A stretch of 64,000 nucleotides of DNA from JAPWJZ01 sp964575605 (GTDB lineage Bacteria; Pseudomonadota; Alphaproteobacteria; Micavibrionales; UBA2020): the NCBI GenBank assembly GCA_964575605.1, contig CAZNRN010000007.1, positions 1 through 64,000 of the forward strand, read 5' to 3'. The position numbers and the translations under genes were made by a program. Of the stretch, positions 26,423-35,227 are shown one piece after another. The notes under the pieces are model-generated. The model saw only the letters and a list, made by a program, of their open reading frames with translations. It made no database searches and was not told where the DNA came from. Every line of letters starts with the position of its first letter. Within the stretch, counting starts at the first letter, position 1.

Positions 26423-27391
26423 ATGTCAGACGATACCGACATCACCGAAAAAAAGAAATCCGAATTCCGCCACCCGGAAAAACGGAACCGCCCCGATACG
26501 CCCATCTTGCGCAAGCCGGAATGGATCCGCGTGAAGGCGCCAGTCTCTCCCGAATACCATGAAACGCGCACCCTGATGCGCAACCTTAAACTCGCGACCG
26601 TGTGCGAGGAGGCAGCCTGCCCCAATATCGGTGAGTGCTGGAAACAAAAACACGCGACCTTCATGATTTTGGGCGCGACCTGCACGCGCGCCTGCTCGTT
26701 CTGCAACGTGGCGACGGGCATTCCCGACAAGCTTGACCCGTTCGAGGCCGCGCGCGTCGCGATTGGCGTGCAGAAGCTGGGGCTGAAGCACGTGGTGATT
26801 ACTTCCGTCGACCGCGACGACCTTGCCGACGGCGGGGCAGAGCAGTTTGTTAAGGTCATCAGCGAAATACGCCGCCTGTCGCCCGGTACAACAATTGAAA
26901 TCCTGACGCCCGATTTCAAGGACAAGAACAACGCTATCGAGCCGATTGCCGTTGCGCGCCCTGATGTGTTCAACCACAACATGGAAACGGTGCCGCGTCT
27001 TTACCCGACTATCCGCCCGGGTTCACGTTACTTCACCTCGCTCGAGCTGCTCAGCCGCGTCAAGAAAATCGACCCCACCATTTTCACCAAATCCGGCCTG
27101 ATGGTCGGACTTGGCGAAACCAAGATCGAGATCATGCAGGTGATGGACGATTTGCGCGCGGCCGATGTGGACTTCCTGACGATCGGCCAGTACCTGCAAC
27201 CCACGCCTAAACACGCAGCCGTCGACCGTTTCGTGACGCCCGAGGAATTCAAGAGCTACGAGACGATTGCCCGCGCTAAGGGCTTCCTGATGGTGTCGGC
27301 GTCGCCGCTGACGCGTTCGTCGTATCACGCCGACAGCGATTTCGAAAAACTCCGCGCCGCGCGCGAGGAAAAGCTTGCGGCAGGGCGGTAA
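26423..27391 (+). CDS. lipA: Lipoyl synthase (radical SAM)
   Basis: 322 residues. It inserts two sulfurs into octanoyl groups on lipoyl domains. The auxiliary cluster cysteines are in CEEAACPNIGEC, and the radical SAM cluster in CTRACSFC. The C-terminal motif ...SPLTRSSYHAD includes the conserved RSS serine. The substrates PdhB and PdhC are encoded about 5 kb upstream. Its stop overlaps the coq10 start as TAATG. Confidence 0.97.
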   Translation: MSDDTDITEKKKSEFRHPEKRNRPDTPILRKPEWIRVKAPVSPEYHETRTLMRNLKLATVCEEAACPNIGECWKQKHATFMILGATCTRACSFCNVATGIPDKLDPFEAARVAIGVQKLGLKHVVITSVDRDDLADGGAEQFVKVISEIRRLSPGTTIEILTPDFKDKNNAIEPIAVARPDVFNHNMETVPRLYPTIRPGSRYFTSLELLSRVKKIDPTIFTKSGLMVGLGETKIEIMQVMDDLRAADVDFLTIGQYLQPTPKHAAVDRFVTPEEFKSYETIARAKGFLMVSASPLTRSSYHADSDFEKLRAAREEKLAAGR

Positions 27392-27834
27392 TGCCCGCCC
27401 ATTCCGAAAAGCGCATCCTGCCTTACTCATCCGAGCAGCTGTTCGACCTGGTAATGGATATCGAGAAATATCCGGAGTTCATGCCCTGGTGTCTGGCCAC
27501 GCGCATCAATTCGCGCGAGAAAGACGAGCTCAATGCCGACGTAATTGTCGGATACAAGGTTTTCCGTGAGAGATTCAATTCCACCGTCCATTTCAGGCGT
27601 CCTAAGACAATCGAAGTGGAATACAAGCAAGGCCCGATGAAGCACCTTCAGAACAAATGGACGTTCAAGGACATCCGTGGCGGCCAATGCGAGGTGGATT
27701 TTTATATCGAATTTTCGATGAAGGCGAAAATGTTTGAAACGCTGGTAGACCAGTTCTTTTACCGCGTCCTGGTCAAAATGATCAATTCCTTCGAAGCTCG
27801 CGCCCTCGAACTATACGGGGGGAAGAAGCACTAA
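27391..27834 (+). CDS. Coq10/RatA-type START-domain protein
   Basis: 147 residues, a single polyketide-cyclase/START domain. It begins HSEKRILPYSSEQLFDLVMD with the hallmark YPEFMPWC segment, and the long C-terminal helix starts at FFYRVLVKMINSFEARA. The family covers mitochondrial Coq10, which binds ubiquinone and supports respiration, and E. coli RatA. In alphaproteobacteria the gene commonly follows lipA, as here with a 1-nt overlap. A quinone-related role is the more likely one. Confidence 0.92.
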   Translation: MPAHSEKRILPYSSEQLFDLVMDIEKYPEFMPWCLATRINSREKDELNADVIVGYKVFRERFNSTVHFRRPKTIEVEYKQGPMKHLQNKWTFKDIRGGQCEVDFYIEFSMKAKMFETLVDQFFYRVLVKMINSFEARALELYGGKKH

Positions 27835-27876
27835 GGCTTCCTCCCGCTCGTAAAGCAGTTCACGCTAGTAAACTTC

Positions 27877-28113
27877 TTAGTTGCGGCGGTCTTTGTCGTA
27901 GAGGTAGCCGCCCACTGCGCCGGCGCCAGCCCCGATAGCCGCGCCCGTCAGGGCATGGCCGCCAGTTGCTGCGCCAATAAGGGCGCCGCCGCCAGCACCG
28001 ATAGCCGAGCCGGAGAGCATACGCTGGTCACGGGTGCTCATGTTGGAGCAGGCCCCGAGGGTGACGGTAAATGCGAGTGCGACCACTACATTGATCGCTG
28101 AATTCGTTCTCAT
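27877..28113 (-). CDS. Glycine-zipper lipoprotein
   Basis: 78 residues. The signal peptide ends with lipobox LGAC (Cys ~22). The mature part holds a Gly/Ala-rich zipper (GSAIGAGGGALIGAATGG, AAIGAGAGAVGGYLYDKD) as in YMGG/OmpA-related glycine-zipper proteins. Probably an outer-membrane lipoprotein. It is a small monocistronic gene between coq10 and the pncC operon. Confidence 0.85.
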   Translation of the reverse strand: MRTNSAINVVVALAFTVTLGACSNMSTRDQRMLSGSAIGAGGGALIGAATGGHALTGAAIGAGAGAVGGYLYDKDRRN

Positions 28114-28191
28114 GGTATCCTCCTGTATAGCTTTGAAAAGCCAATGGCGGAGGATGGTTAACGTTCCCGCTGCTTCAAATACAGAAGGATT

Positions 28192-28683
28192 TCAAAGGCT
28201 TTCAATTTCCTTGCGCAGCGCGGTCAGGGCCGTCTCAATGGTCTCCATGCGCACGGCGGCGCGGTTGCCGCCGAAAAGGTTCTTGATAGCGAAAGCATTT
28301 TTATTGCTCGCGATCCCGATATAGACAAGGCCGACAGGCTTTGTGTCCGTCGCGCCGCCGGGGCCAGCGATGCCTGTTGCCGATACGGCCAGCTGCGCCT
28401 GTGAATTTTTAAGCGCGCCCTGTGCCATTTCAAGTGCGGTTTCGGCGCTGACGGCGCCGTGTTTTTCGAGCGTCGATTGCTGGACGCCGACCAGTTTTAC
28501 CTTCGCATCGTTCGAATAGGTGATGAAGCCGCGGTCGACGACGTCAGAAGATCCTGCGATTTCGGTCAGGCAGCCGCCAATCAGCCCGCCCGTGCAGGAT
28601 TCAGCCGTAGCGATGCGCAGGCCTTTCTTGCGGGCTTCGGCCAGGACGGCTTCGGCAAGTTGTGCGAGGTGTTCGGGAAACAT
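28192..28683 (-). CDS. pncC: CinA C-terminal domain protein, nicotinamide-nucleotide amidohydrolase
   Basis: 163 residues, a stand-alone CinA C-terminal domain. The catalytic-type serine lies in ATAESCTGGLIGG, with conserved GFITYSNDAK and SATGIAGPGG. The family deamidates NMN to nicotinate mononucleotide, recycling pyridine nucleotides. It lies 8 nt after the pgpA stop in the ispDF-pgpA-pncC operon, a common alphaproteobacterial order. Confidence 0.93.
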   Translation of the reverse strand: MFPEHLAQLAEAVLAEARKKGLRIATAESCTGGLIGGCLTEIAGSSDVVDRGFITYSNDAKVKLVGVQQSTLEKHGAVSAETALEMAQGALKNSQAQLAVSATGIAGPGGATDTKPVGLVYIGIASNKNAFAIKNLFGGNRAAVRMETIETALTALRKEIESL

Positions 28684-28691
28684 AGGTGTCC

Positions 28692-29189
28692 TTACAGGTA
28701 AAGCGACGCCATCGCGCCAATGCCGACAAAGGCATAGATGCCCGCAACGACGTCATCCATCATCACATCGACGCCGCTGGTGCTTTTGTCATCGAAGAAC
28801 GAGCAGGGCCAGGGTTTCCAGATGTCGAAAAGACGGAAAAGCAGGAATGCGAAGAGCCAGAGTTCGGGGTTGGTTTCGGCAGGGATGCCCGCAATCCACA
28901 TGCCGGCCACTTCGTCCACCACGATCGTCTGGTCGTCGACGACGCCAGATTTTTTCGAATAGCGGTTGGCTGCAACGACGCCAATGCAGGTGATTGCCAT
29001 CGCCGCCATGGCAAGCGCGCCGGGCCCGCCTGCGTACTGTATTGCCACACCAAAGGGAATAGCTGCCAGCGAACCCATGGTGCCGGGGGCAGGGCGCAGG
29101 CGGCCGGAGCCAAACCATGTCGAGACCCATATGCCCCACTGTTTCATCGACGCGCCTTCGGGCAGCGGCTCGATCCTGAATTTACCCAT
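28692..29189 (-). CDS. pgpA: Phosphatidylglycerophosphatase A
   Basis: 165 residues. It dephosphorylates phosphatidylglycerol phosphate in the inner membrane. The family signature is visible: WFGSGRLRPAPGTMGSLAA at the start, then VVDEVAGMWIAG in the middle, with hydrophobic helices and a C-terminal helix. The gene overlaps the end of ispDF by 8 nt. Confidence 0.93.
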   Translation of the reverse strand: MGKFRIEPLPEGASMKQWGIWVSTWFGSGRLRPAPGTMGSLAAIPFGVAIQYAGGPGALAMAAMAITCIGVVAANRYSKKSGVVDDQTIVVDEVAGMWIAGIPAETNPELWLFAFLLFRLFDIWKPWPCSFFDDKSTSGVDVMMDDVVAGIYAFVGIGAMASLYL

Positions 29190-30387
29190 GTGTCCCCCAT
29201 TTTTTCAATTCGTCAGGTGTCGCCTGATGTCTGGCAAAGGGCAGGCGCACTGTCGCCACCGCCTCCGCCGCGATGCCTTCCCCGCGGCCGGTGAAGCCGA
29301 GGCCTTCTGTCGTCGTTGCCTTGACGCTGACGCGGTTAATTGGCAGCGACAGGATGTTTGCGATACTTTCACGCATTTTTTCGCGGTGCGGCCCCACCTT
29401 TGGCGCCTCGCAGATGATGGTGACATCGACGTGCGTGATAAGTCCGCCGCGCGCGGCGATAAGGCTGCCTGCGTGCTGGAGGAATTTCGAGCTGTCGGCA
29501 TTTCTCCAGCGGGCGTCTTTCGGGCTGAAATGCATGCCGATATCGCCGTCGCATATGGTCGCCAGCAAGGCATCGGTAATCGCATGTAACGCGACGTCGG
29601 CGTCGGAATGTCCTTCGAGCACTTTGTCATGTGGCACTGTGATGCCGCAGAGCTTAAGTTTGCGGACGTCATTCGCTGGCGCGACGAGCTTGTGGACATC
29701 GTACCCTTGTCCTGTGCGCAGGTCGGCGCAGCGTGACGACAGGGTTTGTTCCATTAGCGCGAAATCATCGGCCACCGTCACCTTGAAATTGCCCCGGTCA
29801 CCCGCGACGATGGTGACGGGGATGTTAGATGCTTCGCAGAGCGCGGCGTCATCGGTCAGTGATTGGTCCTTATGCTGCCGGTGCAGGTCGAGGATGGCTT
29901 TGAACTTGAAAGCCTGCGGCGTCTGTATGGCATAGAGGTTGTCGCGGCTTTCGGTTTTGGTTTTGCCGTCGACCGCACGGCGCAGCGTATCGGCGACGGG
30001 CAGGCCGGGCACTACAGCGTCACTGGCTTTCAAGGCAGTAACAACACGCGAGATGAGTTCAGGCGTAATTCCGGGGCGGGCGGCGTCGTGGATGAGGACG
30101 TAATCGGGGTTGAGTGGCGCAATAGCTTCGAGCCCTTTCAGCACACTTTGCTGACGCGTCGCGCCGCCATGAATGGCATCGGGGATATCCGCGATGCCAA
30201 CATGATCGGGATGGATGACGACGCGCACGGCTGAAATATCAGGATGATTCCCGTAGATATCGAGGCTCCAGCCCCAAACAGGGCGGCCGAGCAGGGGCAG
30301 GTATTGTTTTGGCAATGCGCCGCCGAAACGCTCGCCGGAGCCGGCGGCGACTATCAGGGCGATAATATTGGGTTTTTTATTATCCAT
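29182..30387 (-). CDS. ispDF: Bifunctional IspDF (CDP-ME synthase / MECDP synthase)
   Basis: 401 residues. Residues ~1-230 are the IspD cytidylyltransferase (AAGSGERFGGALPKQYLPL, HDAARPGI). Residues ~240-400 are IspF (GYDVHKL, HSDADVALHAITDALL, DIGMHFSP, KATTTEGLGFTGRGEG). It catalyses two non-consecutive MEP pathway steps. The fusion is typical of alphaproteobacteria. It is transcribed away from ntrB across a 174-nt gap. Confidence 0.97.
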   Translation of the reverse strand: MDNKKPNIIALIVAAGSGERFGGALPKQYLPLLGRPVWGWSLDIYGNHPDISAVRVVIHPDHVGIADIPDAIHGGATRQQSVLKGLEAIAPLNPDYVLIHDAARPGITPELISRVVTALKASDAVVPGLPVADTLRRAVDGKTKTESRDNLYAIQTPQAFKFKAILDLHRQHKDQSLTDDAALCEASNIPVTIVAGDRGNFKVTVADDFALMEQTLSSRCADLRTGQGYDVHKLVAPANDVRKLKLCGITVPHDKVLEGHSDADVALHAITDALLATICDGDIGMHFSPKDARWRNADSSKFLQHAGSLIAARGGLITHVDVTIICEAPKVGPHREKMRESIANILSLPINRVSVKATTTEGLGFTGRGEGIAAEAVATVRLPFARHQATPDELKKWGTHG

Positions 30388-30561
30388 AATACTGTAAAAG
30401 CGTTTTTGCCTGTAACGACTTTAAAACCGCCGTCTAAGGCTGTCAAAGCTTGTTATTTTTCACAAAATAGGGCAAATATACGCCCGTGCATAAATTTTAG
30501 GCGGTAACCTGAAATGCACAAATAATAGGCAGCAAAAACAAAATAAAAAGCTGACGCCCCG

Positions 30562-31614
30562 ATGAAGACTATAAATAACAGCGCCAAAATCGTCCCGCTG
30601 GCCGGGGCGACGCAAATGGATATGAGGAAACTCATCGACGCCATTCCCGATGCCGTGATCGTGGCGGATGGTGCGGGCGCTGTCGTCTTTGCGAACCTCG
30701 CGGCGCAGGAATTTTTCGGCATGGGGGAGAAGGCGCTTTCCGCCCGCAGCCTGGCCGAGTTGCTGGGTGCTTCCAATCCGTTTACAGGCGTCATGCCAGG
30801 GCAAGCGCTCACCGCGCATGACCTTGTTATCAACGGTAAAGCTGTCAGCAGTCTGTCGGCGGTGCCTATGGATGACCTTTCGGTCATCGTGTTGCGCACC
30901 GATGCTGTGCCCGTGAAGACCGAATGGGCGGCCAGGGTCAAGCGAGCGCTGAAACCCGCCCAGCATCTTGCCCGCATGCTGGCCCATGAAATCAAGAACC
31001 CGTTGACGGGTATCCGCGGCGCAGCGCAGTTGTTGGCGTCGTCGGATTTGAAAGCCGATGACCGCGAACTGGCTGTGCTGATCGAAAATGAAACCCAACG
31101 TGTCATGCGCCTGATCGACAAGGTCAATGTTTTCGACGACGCGCCCCACCATCAATATGCCTCGATCAACATCCACGAAGTGTTGGGGCAGGTGATACGA
31201 CTGGCGCAGTCGGGTTTCGGCGCGAAAGTGTTGACGCAGTACGACCCGTCATTACCGCACATTCACGGCCATGCCGACAGGCTGGTGCAGGCTTTCCTGA
31301 ACCTCGTCAAGAACGCGGTGGAGGCGGGCGGCGATGTAACCATCCGCACATATTATGATGCTGCGCCCGGCTATCACCCCGAAACTCATGCGCGCCTGCC
31401 TGTTTGCGTATCTGTGGAAGATACTGGCCGCGGTATTGCGCCTGATATGCTGGGTCGGTTGTTCGAGCCATACCAGACAACCAAGCCGCAAGGCGAAGGC
31501 CTCGGCCTTTCCATCGTTTCCAAAATCATCGACGACCACGGCGGCGCGGTGGATGTAACCAGCATCCCCGGCAAGACCGTTTTCAAAATCAGCTTCCCCA
31601 AAGGTGACGCATGA
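30562..31614 (+). CDS. ntrB: Nitrogen regulation sensor histidine kinase NtrB
   Basis: 350 residues, cytoplasmic. A PAS domain (~22-125, IDAIPDAVIVADGAGAVVFAN) is followed by HisKA with phospho-His142 (MLAHEIKNPLTGIRGAAQLL) and a HATPase domain (NLVKNAVEAGG, GRGIAPDML, GEGLGLSIVSKII). It phosphorylates NtrC under nitrogen limitation and is controlled by PII in the family. The stop overlaps ntrC by 4 nt. The dusB gene often found just before ntrB is missing here. Confidence 0.95.
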   Translation: MKTINNSAKIVPLAGATQMDMRKLIDAIPDAVIVADGAGAVVFANLAAQEFFGMGEKALSARSLAELLGASNPFTGVMPGQALTAHDLVINGKAVSSLSAVPMDDLSVIVLRTDAVPVKTEWAARVKRALKPAQHLARMLAHEIKNPLTGIRGAAQLLASSDLKADDRELAVLIENETQRVMRLIDKVNVFDDAPHHQYASINIHEVLGQVIRLAQSGFGAKVLTQYDPSLPHIHGHADRLVQAFLNLVKNAVEAGGDVTIRTYYDAAPGYHPETHARLPVCVSVEDTGRGIAPDMLGRLFEPYQTTKPQGEGLGLSIVSKIIDDHGGAVDVTSIPGKTVFKISFPKGDA

Positions 31615-33011
31615 ATGCCAAGACAGTATTGATCGCAGACGACGACGTTTCGATCCGCACGGTGCTGACGCAGGCATTGAAGCGCGCCGGGTACGACGTG
31701 AACGCCACCGACAACGGCGCGACGCTCTATCAATGGGTGCTGGAAGGCCGCGGCGATCTCGTCATCACCGACGTGATGATGCCGGGTGAAAACGGCCTCG
31801 ACCTGCTGCCGCGCATCCGCCAGAAGCGCCCCGACATGAAAGTGATCGTGATGAGTGCGCAAAATGCGCTGACCACCGCAGTGGCCGCATCTGAGCGCGG
31901 CGCGATGGACTTTATGCCCAAACCTTTCGATATCGACGCGCTGTTGCAGACTGTCAACAGTGCTTTCCTGAAAACGGTTGAAACCGGTCAGGACAACTTC
32001 GACACGGCGGCGGCGATGGATAAATCTTTTGTCCTCGGCCAGAGCCGAGCTATGCAGGAAATCTACCGTACCATCGCGCGCCTGCGCACCTCTGACCTGA
32101 CCGTCCTGATGACGGGTGAGTCCGGCACCGGCAAGGAAGTTATTGCGCGCGCGCTACACGGCTATAGCCGCTGGAAAGAAGGCCCCTTCGTTGCACTGAA
32201 CATGGCCGCTATCCCGCGCGAGCTGATTGAATCGGAATTGTTCGGCCATGAAAAGGGCGCGTTTACAGGCGCCACCCAGAAAACGCTGGGCCGTTTCGAG
32301 CAGGCGCAGGGCGGCACCCTTTTCCTCGATGAAATCGGAGACATGCCTTACGAGGCCCAAACGCGCCTGCTGCGCGTGATACAGGAAGGCGAATTCACGC
32401 CGGTTGGCGGACGCCGCGCCGTGAAAACCCGCCTGCGCATCGTTGCCGCCACTCACCGCAACATGCAGGAACTGGTGCGCACGGGAAAATTCCGCGAAGA
32501 CCTTTATTATCGTCTGAACGTCGTGCCGATCCATATTCCGGCGCTGCGCGAGCGAGCCGAGGACATCCCCTCGCTGGTGCAGCACTTTTTGACGCAAGCA
32601 GGCGCATCGAAAGTCTTCGAGCCTGCCGCGATGAAATCGATGCAGCAACACCGCTGGACGGGCAATATCCGGGAACTGGAAAACTTCACCCGCCGTGTCG
32701 CCGCGCTCTGCTCGCAAGATATCATCGGCGCGGAAACGGTTTCGTCTGAATTGTCACGCTTTGCTTCTGCTAAAACGACGTCGCATTCGCGTGCCGAGAT
32801 TATTACAATGCTGATGCAGGATTATTTCGCGGCGCTCCCCGCCGGCACAATTTACGAGCCGCTGATCAACGAAATCGAAAAGCCGCTGATAGAGCGTGTA
32901 TTGAAAATCACCAAGGGCAACCAGATCAAGGCGGCTGAAATCCTCGGCCTCAACCGCAACACGCTGCGCAAGAAAATCCGCGAATTGGGCGTGGAAGTGA
33001 GGAAGGCGTGA
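31611..33011 (+). CDS. ntrC: Sigma-54-dependent nitrogen response regulator NtrC
   Basis: 466 residues. The receiver has Asp54 (VITDVMMPGENG). The AAA+ domain has Walker A GESGTGKE, the sigma-54 contact loop GAFTGA, and Walker B TLFLDEIGDMP. The C-terminal Fis-type HTH is IKAAEILGLNRNTLRKKIREL. It activates nitrogen assimilation genes with RpoN. The gene sits between ntrB (4-nt overlap) and ntrY (TGATG overlap). Confidence 0.96.
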   Translation: MNAKTVLIADDDVSIRTVLTQALKRAGYDVNATDNGATLYQWVLEGRGDLVITDVMMPGENGLDLLPRIRQKRPDMKVIVMSAQNALTTAVAASERGAMDFMPKPFDIDALLQTVNSAFLKTVETGQDNFDTAAAMDKSFVLGQSRAMQEIYRTIARLRTSDLTVLMTGESGTGKEVIARALHGYSRWKEGPFVALNMAAIPRELIESELFGHEKGAFTGATQKTLGRFEQAQGGTLFLDEIGDMPYEAQTRLLRVIQEGEFTPVGGRRAVKTRLRIVAATHRNMQELVRTGKFREDLYYRLNVVPIHIPALRERAEDIPSLVQHFLTQAGASKVFEPAAMKSMQQHRWTGNIRELENFTRRVAALCSQDIIGAETVSSELSRFASAKTTSHSRAEIITMLMQDYFAALPAGTIYEPLINEIEKPLIERVLKITKGNQIKAAEILGLNRNTLRKKIRELGVEVRKA

Positions 33012-35197
33012 TGGCCGATACCGCGCTCCAGCAGCCCCAACCCCTCACGCGCCGTCTGGCGCGCATGCTGTTGTCACGCCATACGACGGTCTGGCTGACA
33101 ATCGGCGCCATCCTCTCGTGCATCGCGACCTATGTGGTGATGACGCAGCGTACTGGCAACATCAACACCGCCTACTGGCTGCTGAACCTCGACCTTGTCC
33201 TGCTGCTATTACTGGGCGCCGTTCTGTCGCGCGCTATCGTCAACATCTGGGCAGAACGCAAACGCGGCATCGCAGGCGCCAAGCTTCACGTCCGTCTTGT
33301 CGCTATATTCGCGGTCTTGGCGGCGACGCCGGCTATTATGATGGCCATTTTCTCCACCGTCTTCCTTTATTTCGGCGTGCATGCATGGTTTAACGACCGA
33401 GTTAGCACAGCCGTCAATGAATCCCTGGCCGTTGCGCAGGCGTATTTAAAAGAACACCAGCAGGTGATGCGCGCGGACGTACTGGCCATGGCGAACGACC
33501 TGAACCGCGAGGCAGGCGAGCTGGCGAGCAACCCCGTCGCGTTCAACCAGATGATGCAGACCCAGTCGATGCTGCGCAACTTGTCGGAGGCGATTGTCTT
33601 CCGCGCCGATGGCCAGATACTGGCGCGTTCGCGCTTGTCCTTCACGCTGGAAATGGAACATCTGCCTCAAAAGACTCTGGCAGAGGCGGACAGCGACGTC
33701 CTGCTGATGACAGATAGCGATGACAGTGACCGCATTCGTGCCCTTGTGAAACTTGACCGCTTTCTGGATGCTTATTTGTATGTCGGACGCATGGTTGATG
33801 CCAAGGTGCTGCAGCACATGAAAACCGCGCAGGCCGCCGTGCAGGAATATACGACACTTGAAGGCCGCAAATCGCAGATGCAGCTGATGACTACCGCGAT
33901 GTTCGTGGCGGTGTCGCTGCTGTTGCTGATGGCGGCTGTCTGGTTCGGCCTTGCTTTTGCCGGCAAGCTTGTCGCGCCGATCAGTGCGCTGATTTTGGCT
34001 GCAGAGCGGGTGAGGGAAGGCGACCTTGCCGCCCGCGTACCGGATACGCAGGAGGATGACGAGCTGGGCATCTTGAACCGTGCCTTCAACCGCATGACAA
34101 GCCAGTTGCAGGACCAGCAGGAAAAACTGCTCGCCGTTAACCGGATGCTCGACGAACGCCGCCGCTTTACCGAGGCCGTCTTGGCAGGCGCTTCATCAGG
34201 CGTGCTGGGCCTCGATGCCGGCGGCACGATTACGCTGGCCAACGAAACGGCGGAAGAGCTGTTGCTGGGCGCTGTCGGCATGTCGCTGACAGGCAAGAAA
34301 CTTGGCGATATCCTTCCGCAATCGAATGAAACCCTGCAAAAGGCTCTGGCGCACAACGACCGTGCATGGCAGATGCAGCTGGAATATGCGGCTGGCGATG
34401 GCCCGCGCAAGACCGTGCTTGTCCGTATCATTGCAGAGCAGGGCGGGCAGGCGGCCGTTGCTACGCTTGACGACATTTCGACGCTTGTCTCTGCGCAGCG
34501 CAAAGCTGCATGGTCGGATGTTGCCCGCCGTATCGCGCATGAAATCAAGAACCCGTTGACGCCCATCCAGCTCTCGGCCGAGCGCCTCAAGCGCAAATAC
34601 CTGCCGCAAATCGTGGAAGACCCCGAAACCTTCGAGAAATGCACGGACACTATTATCCGTCAGGTGAACGACATCGGTCATATGGTCGGCGAATTCTCGG
34701 CCTTCGCGCGCATGCCGGAACCGATGAAGCAGGTGGAGAACGTCGTTCAGGTCTGTCAGGAAGCGCTTATCCTGCAGCGTCAGGCGCATCCGGATATAGG
34801 TTTCGGCTTTATCGCGGCGGAGAACGAGATGCGCGCTAATTGCGATCGCGCGCAGCTGAACCAGGTTATGACTAACCTACTGAACAACGCAATTGATTCA
34901 ATCCACGAGCGGCAGCAACAGAAGCCAGGCGACGGGCGTATCAAAATTGTGATCGAGTACAAGGGCTCCAACATCCTGATTTCGGTTGAAGACAACGGTA
35001 TTGGCCTGCCTGAAAAGGTGAAAGACCAGATTTTGGAACCCTATGTGACCACCAAGAAAAAAGGCTCGGGCCTCGGCCTCGCGATCGTGAAAAAGATTAT
35101 GGAAGACCATGATGGATCGATTGCGATTGAGGACAATTATGTACAAGAAACAAAAACAGGCGCGAAAGCAGTTCTCGTTTTCGCGCGAGACGTGTAA
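33011..35197 (+). CDS. ntrY: Nitrogen/redox sensor histidine kinase NtrY
   Basis: 728 residues. There are three hydrophobic segments in the first ~120, a periplasmic loop and another helix near ~300. Then come a HAMP domain (SALILAAERVREGDLAARV), a PAS domain (~390-470) and HisKA with RRIAHEIKNPLTPIQLSAERL. The HATPase shows NLLNNAIDSI, VEDNGIGLPEK and GSGLGLAIVKKIM. It partners NtrX. The ATG at 33011 overlaps the ntrC TGA; a GTG one codon earlier is possible. Confidence 0.95.
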   Translation: MADTALQQPQPLTRRLARMLLSRHTTVWLTIGAILSCIATYVVMTQRTGNINTAYWLLNLDLVLLLLLGAVLSRAIVNIWAERKRGIAGAKLHVRLVAIFAVLAATPAIMMAIFSTVFLYFGVHAWFNDRVSTAVNESLAVAQAYLKEHQQVMRADVLAMANDLNREAGELASNPVAFNQMMQTQSMLRNLSEAIVFRADGQILARSRLSFTLEMEHLPQKTLAEADSDVLLMTDSDDSDRIRALVKLDRFLDAYLYVGRMVDAKVLQHMKTAQAAVQEYTTLEGRKSQMQLMTTAMFVAVSLLLLMAAVWFGLAFAGKLVAPISALILAAERVREGDLAARVPDTQEDDELGILNRAFNRMTSQLQDQQEKLLAVNRMLDERRRFTEAVLAGASSGVLGLDAGGTITLANETAEELLLGAVGMSLTGKKLGDILPQSNETLQKALAHNDRAWQMQLEYAAGDGPRKTVLVRIIAEQGGQAAVATLDDISTLVSAQRKAAWSDVARRIAHEIKNPLTPIQLSAERLKRKYLPQIVEDPETFEKCTDTIIRQVNDIGHMVGEFSAFARMPEPMKQVENVVQVCQEALILQRQAHPDIGFGFIAAENEMRANCDRAQLNQVMTNLLNNAIDSIHERQQQKPGDGRIKIVIEYKGSNILISVEDNGIGLPEKVKDQILEPYVTTKKKGSGLGLAIVKKIMEDHDGSIAIEDNYVQETKTGAKAVLVFARDV

Positions 35198-35227
35198 GTT
35201 GTAATAGAGCAACGAGGTAGTGTAATC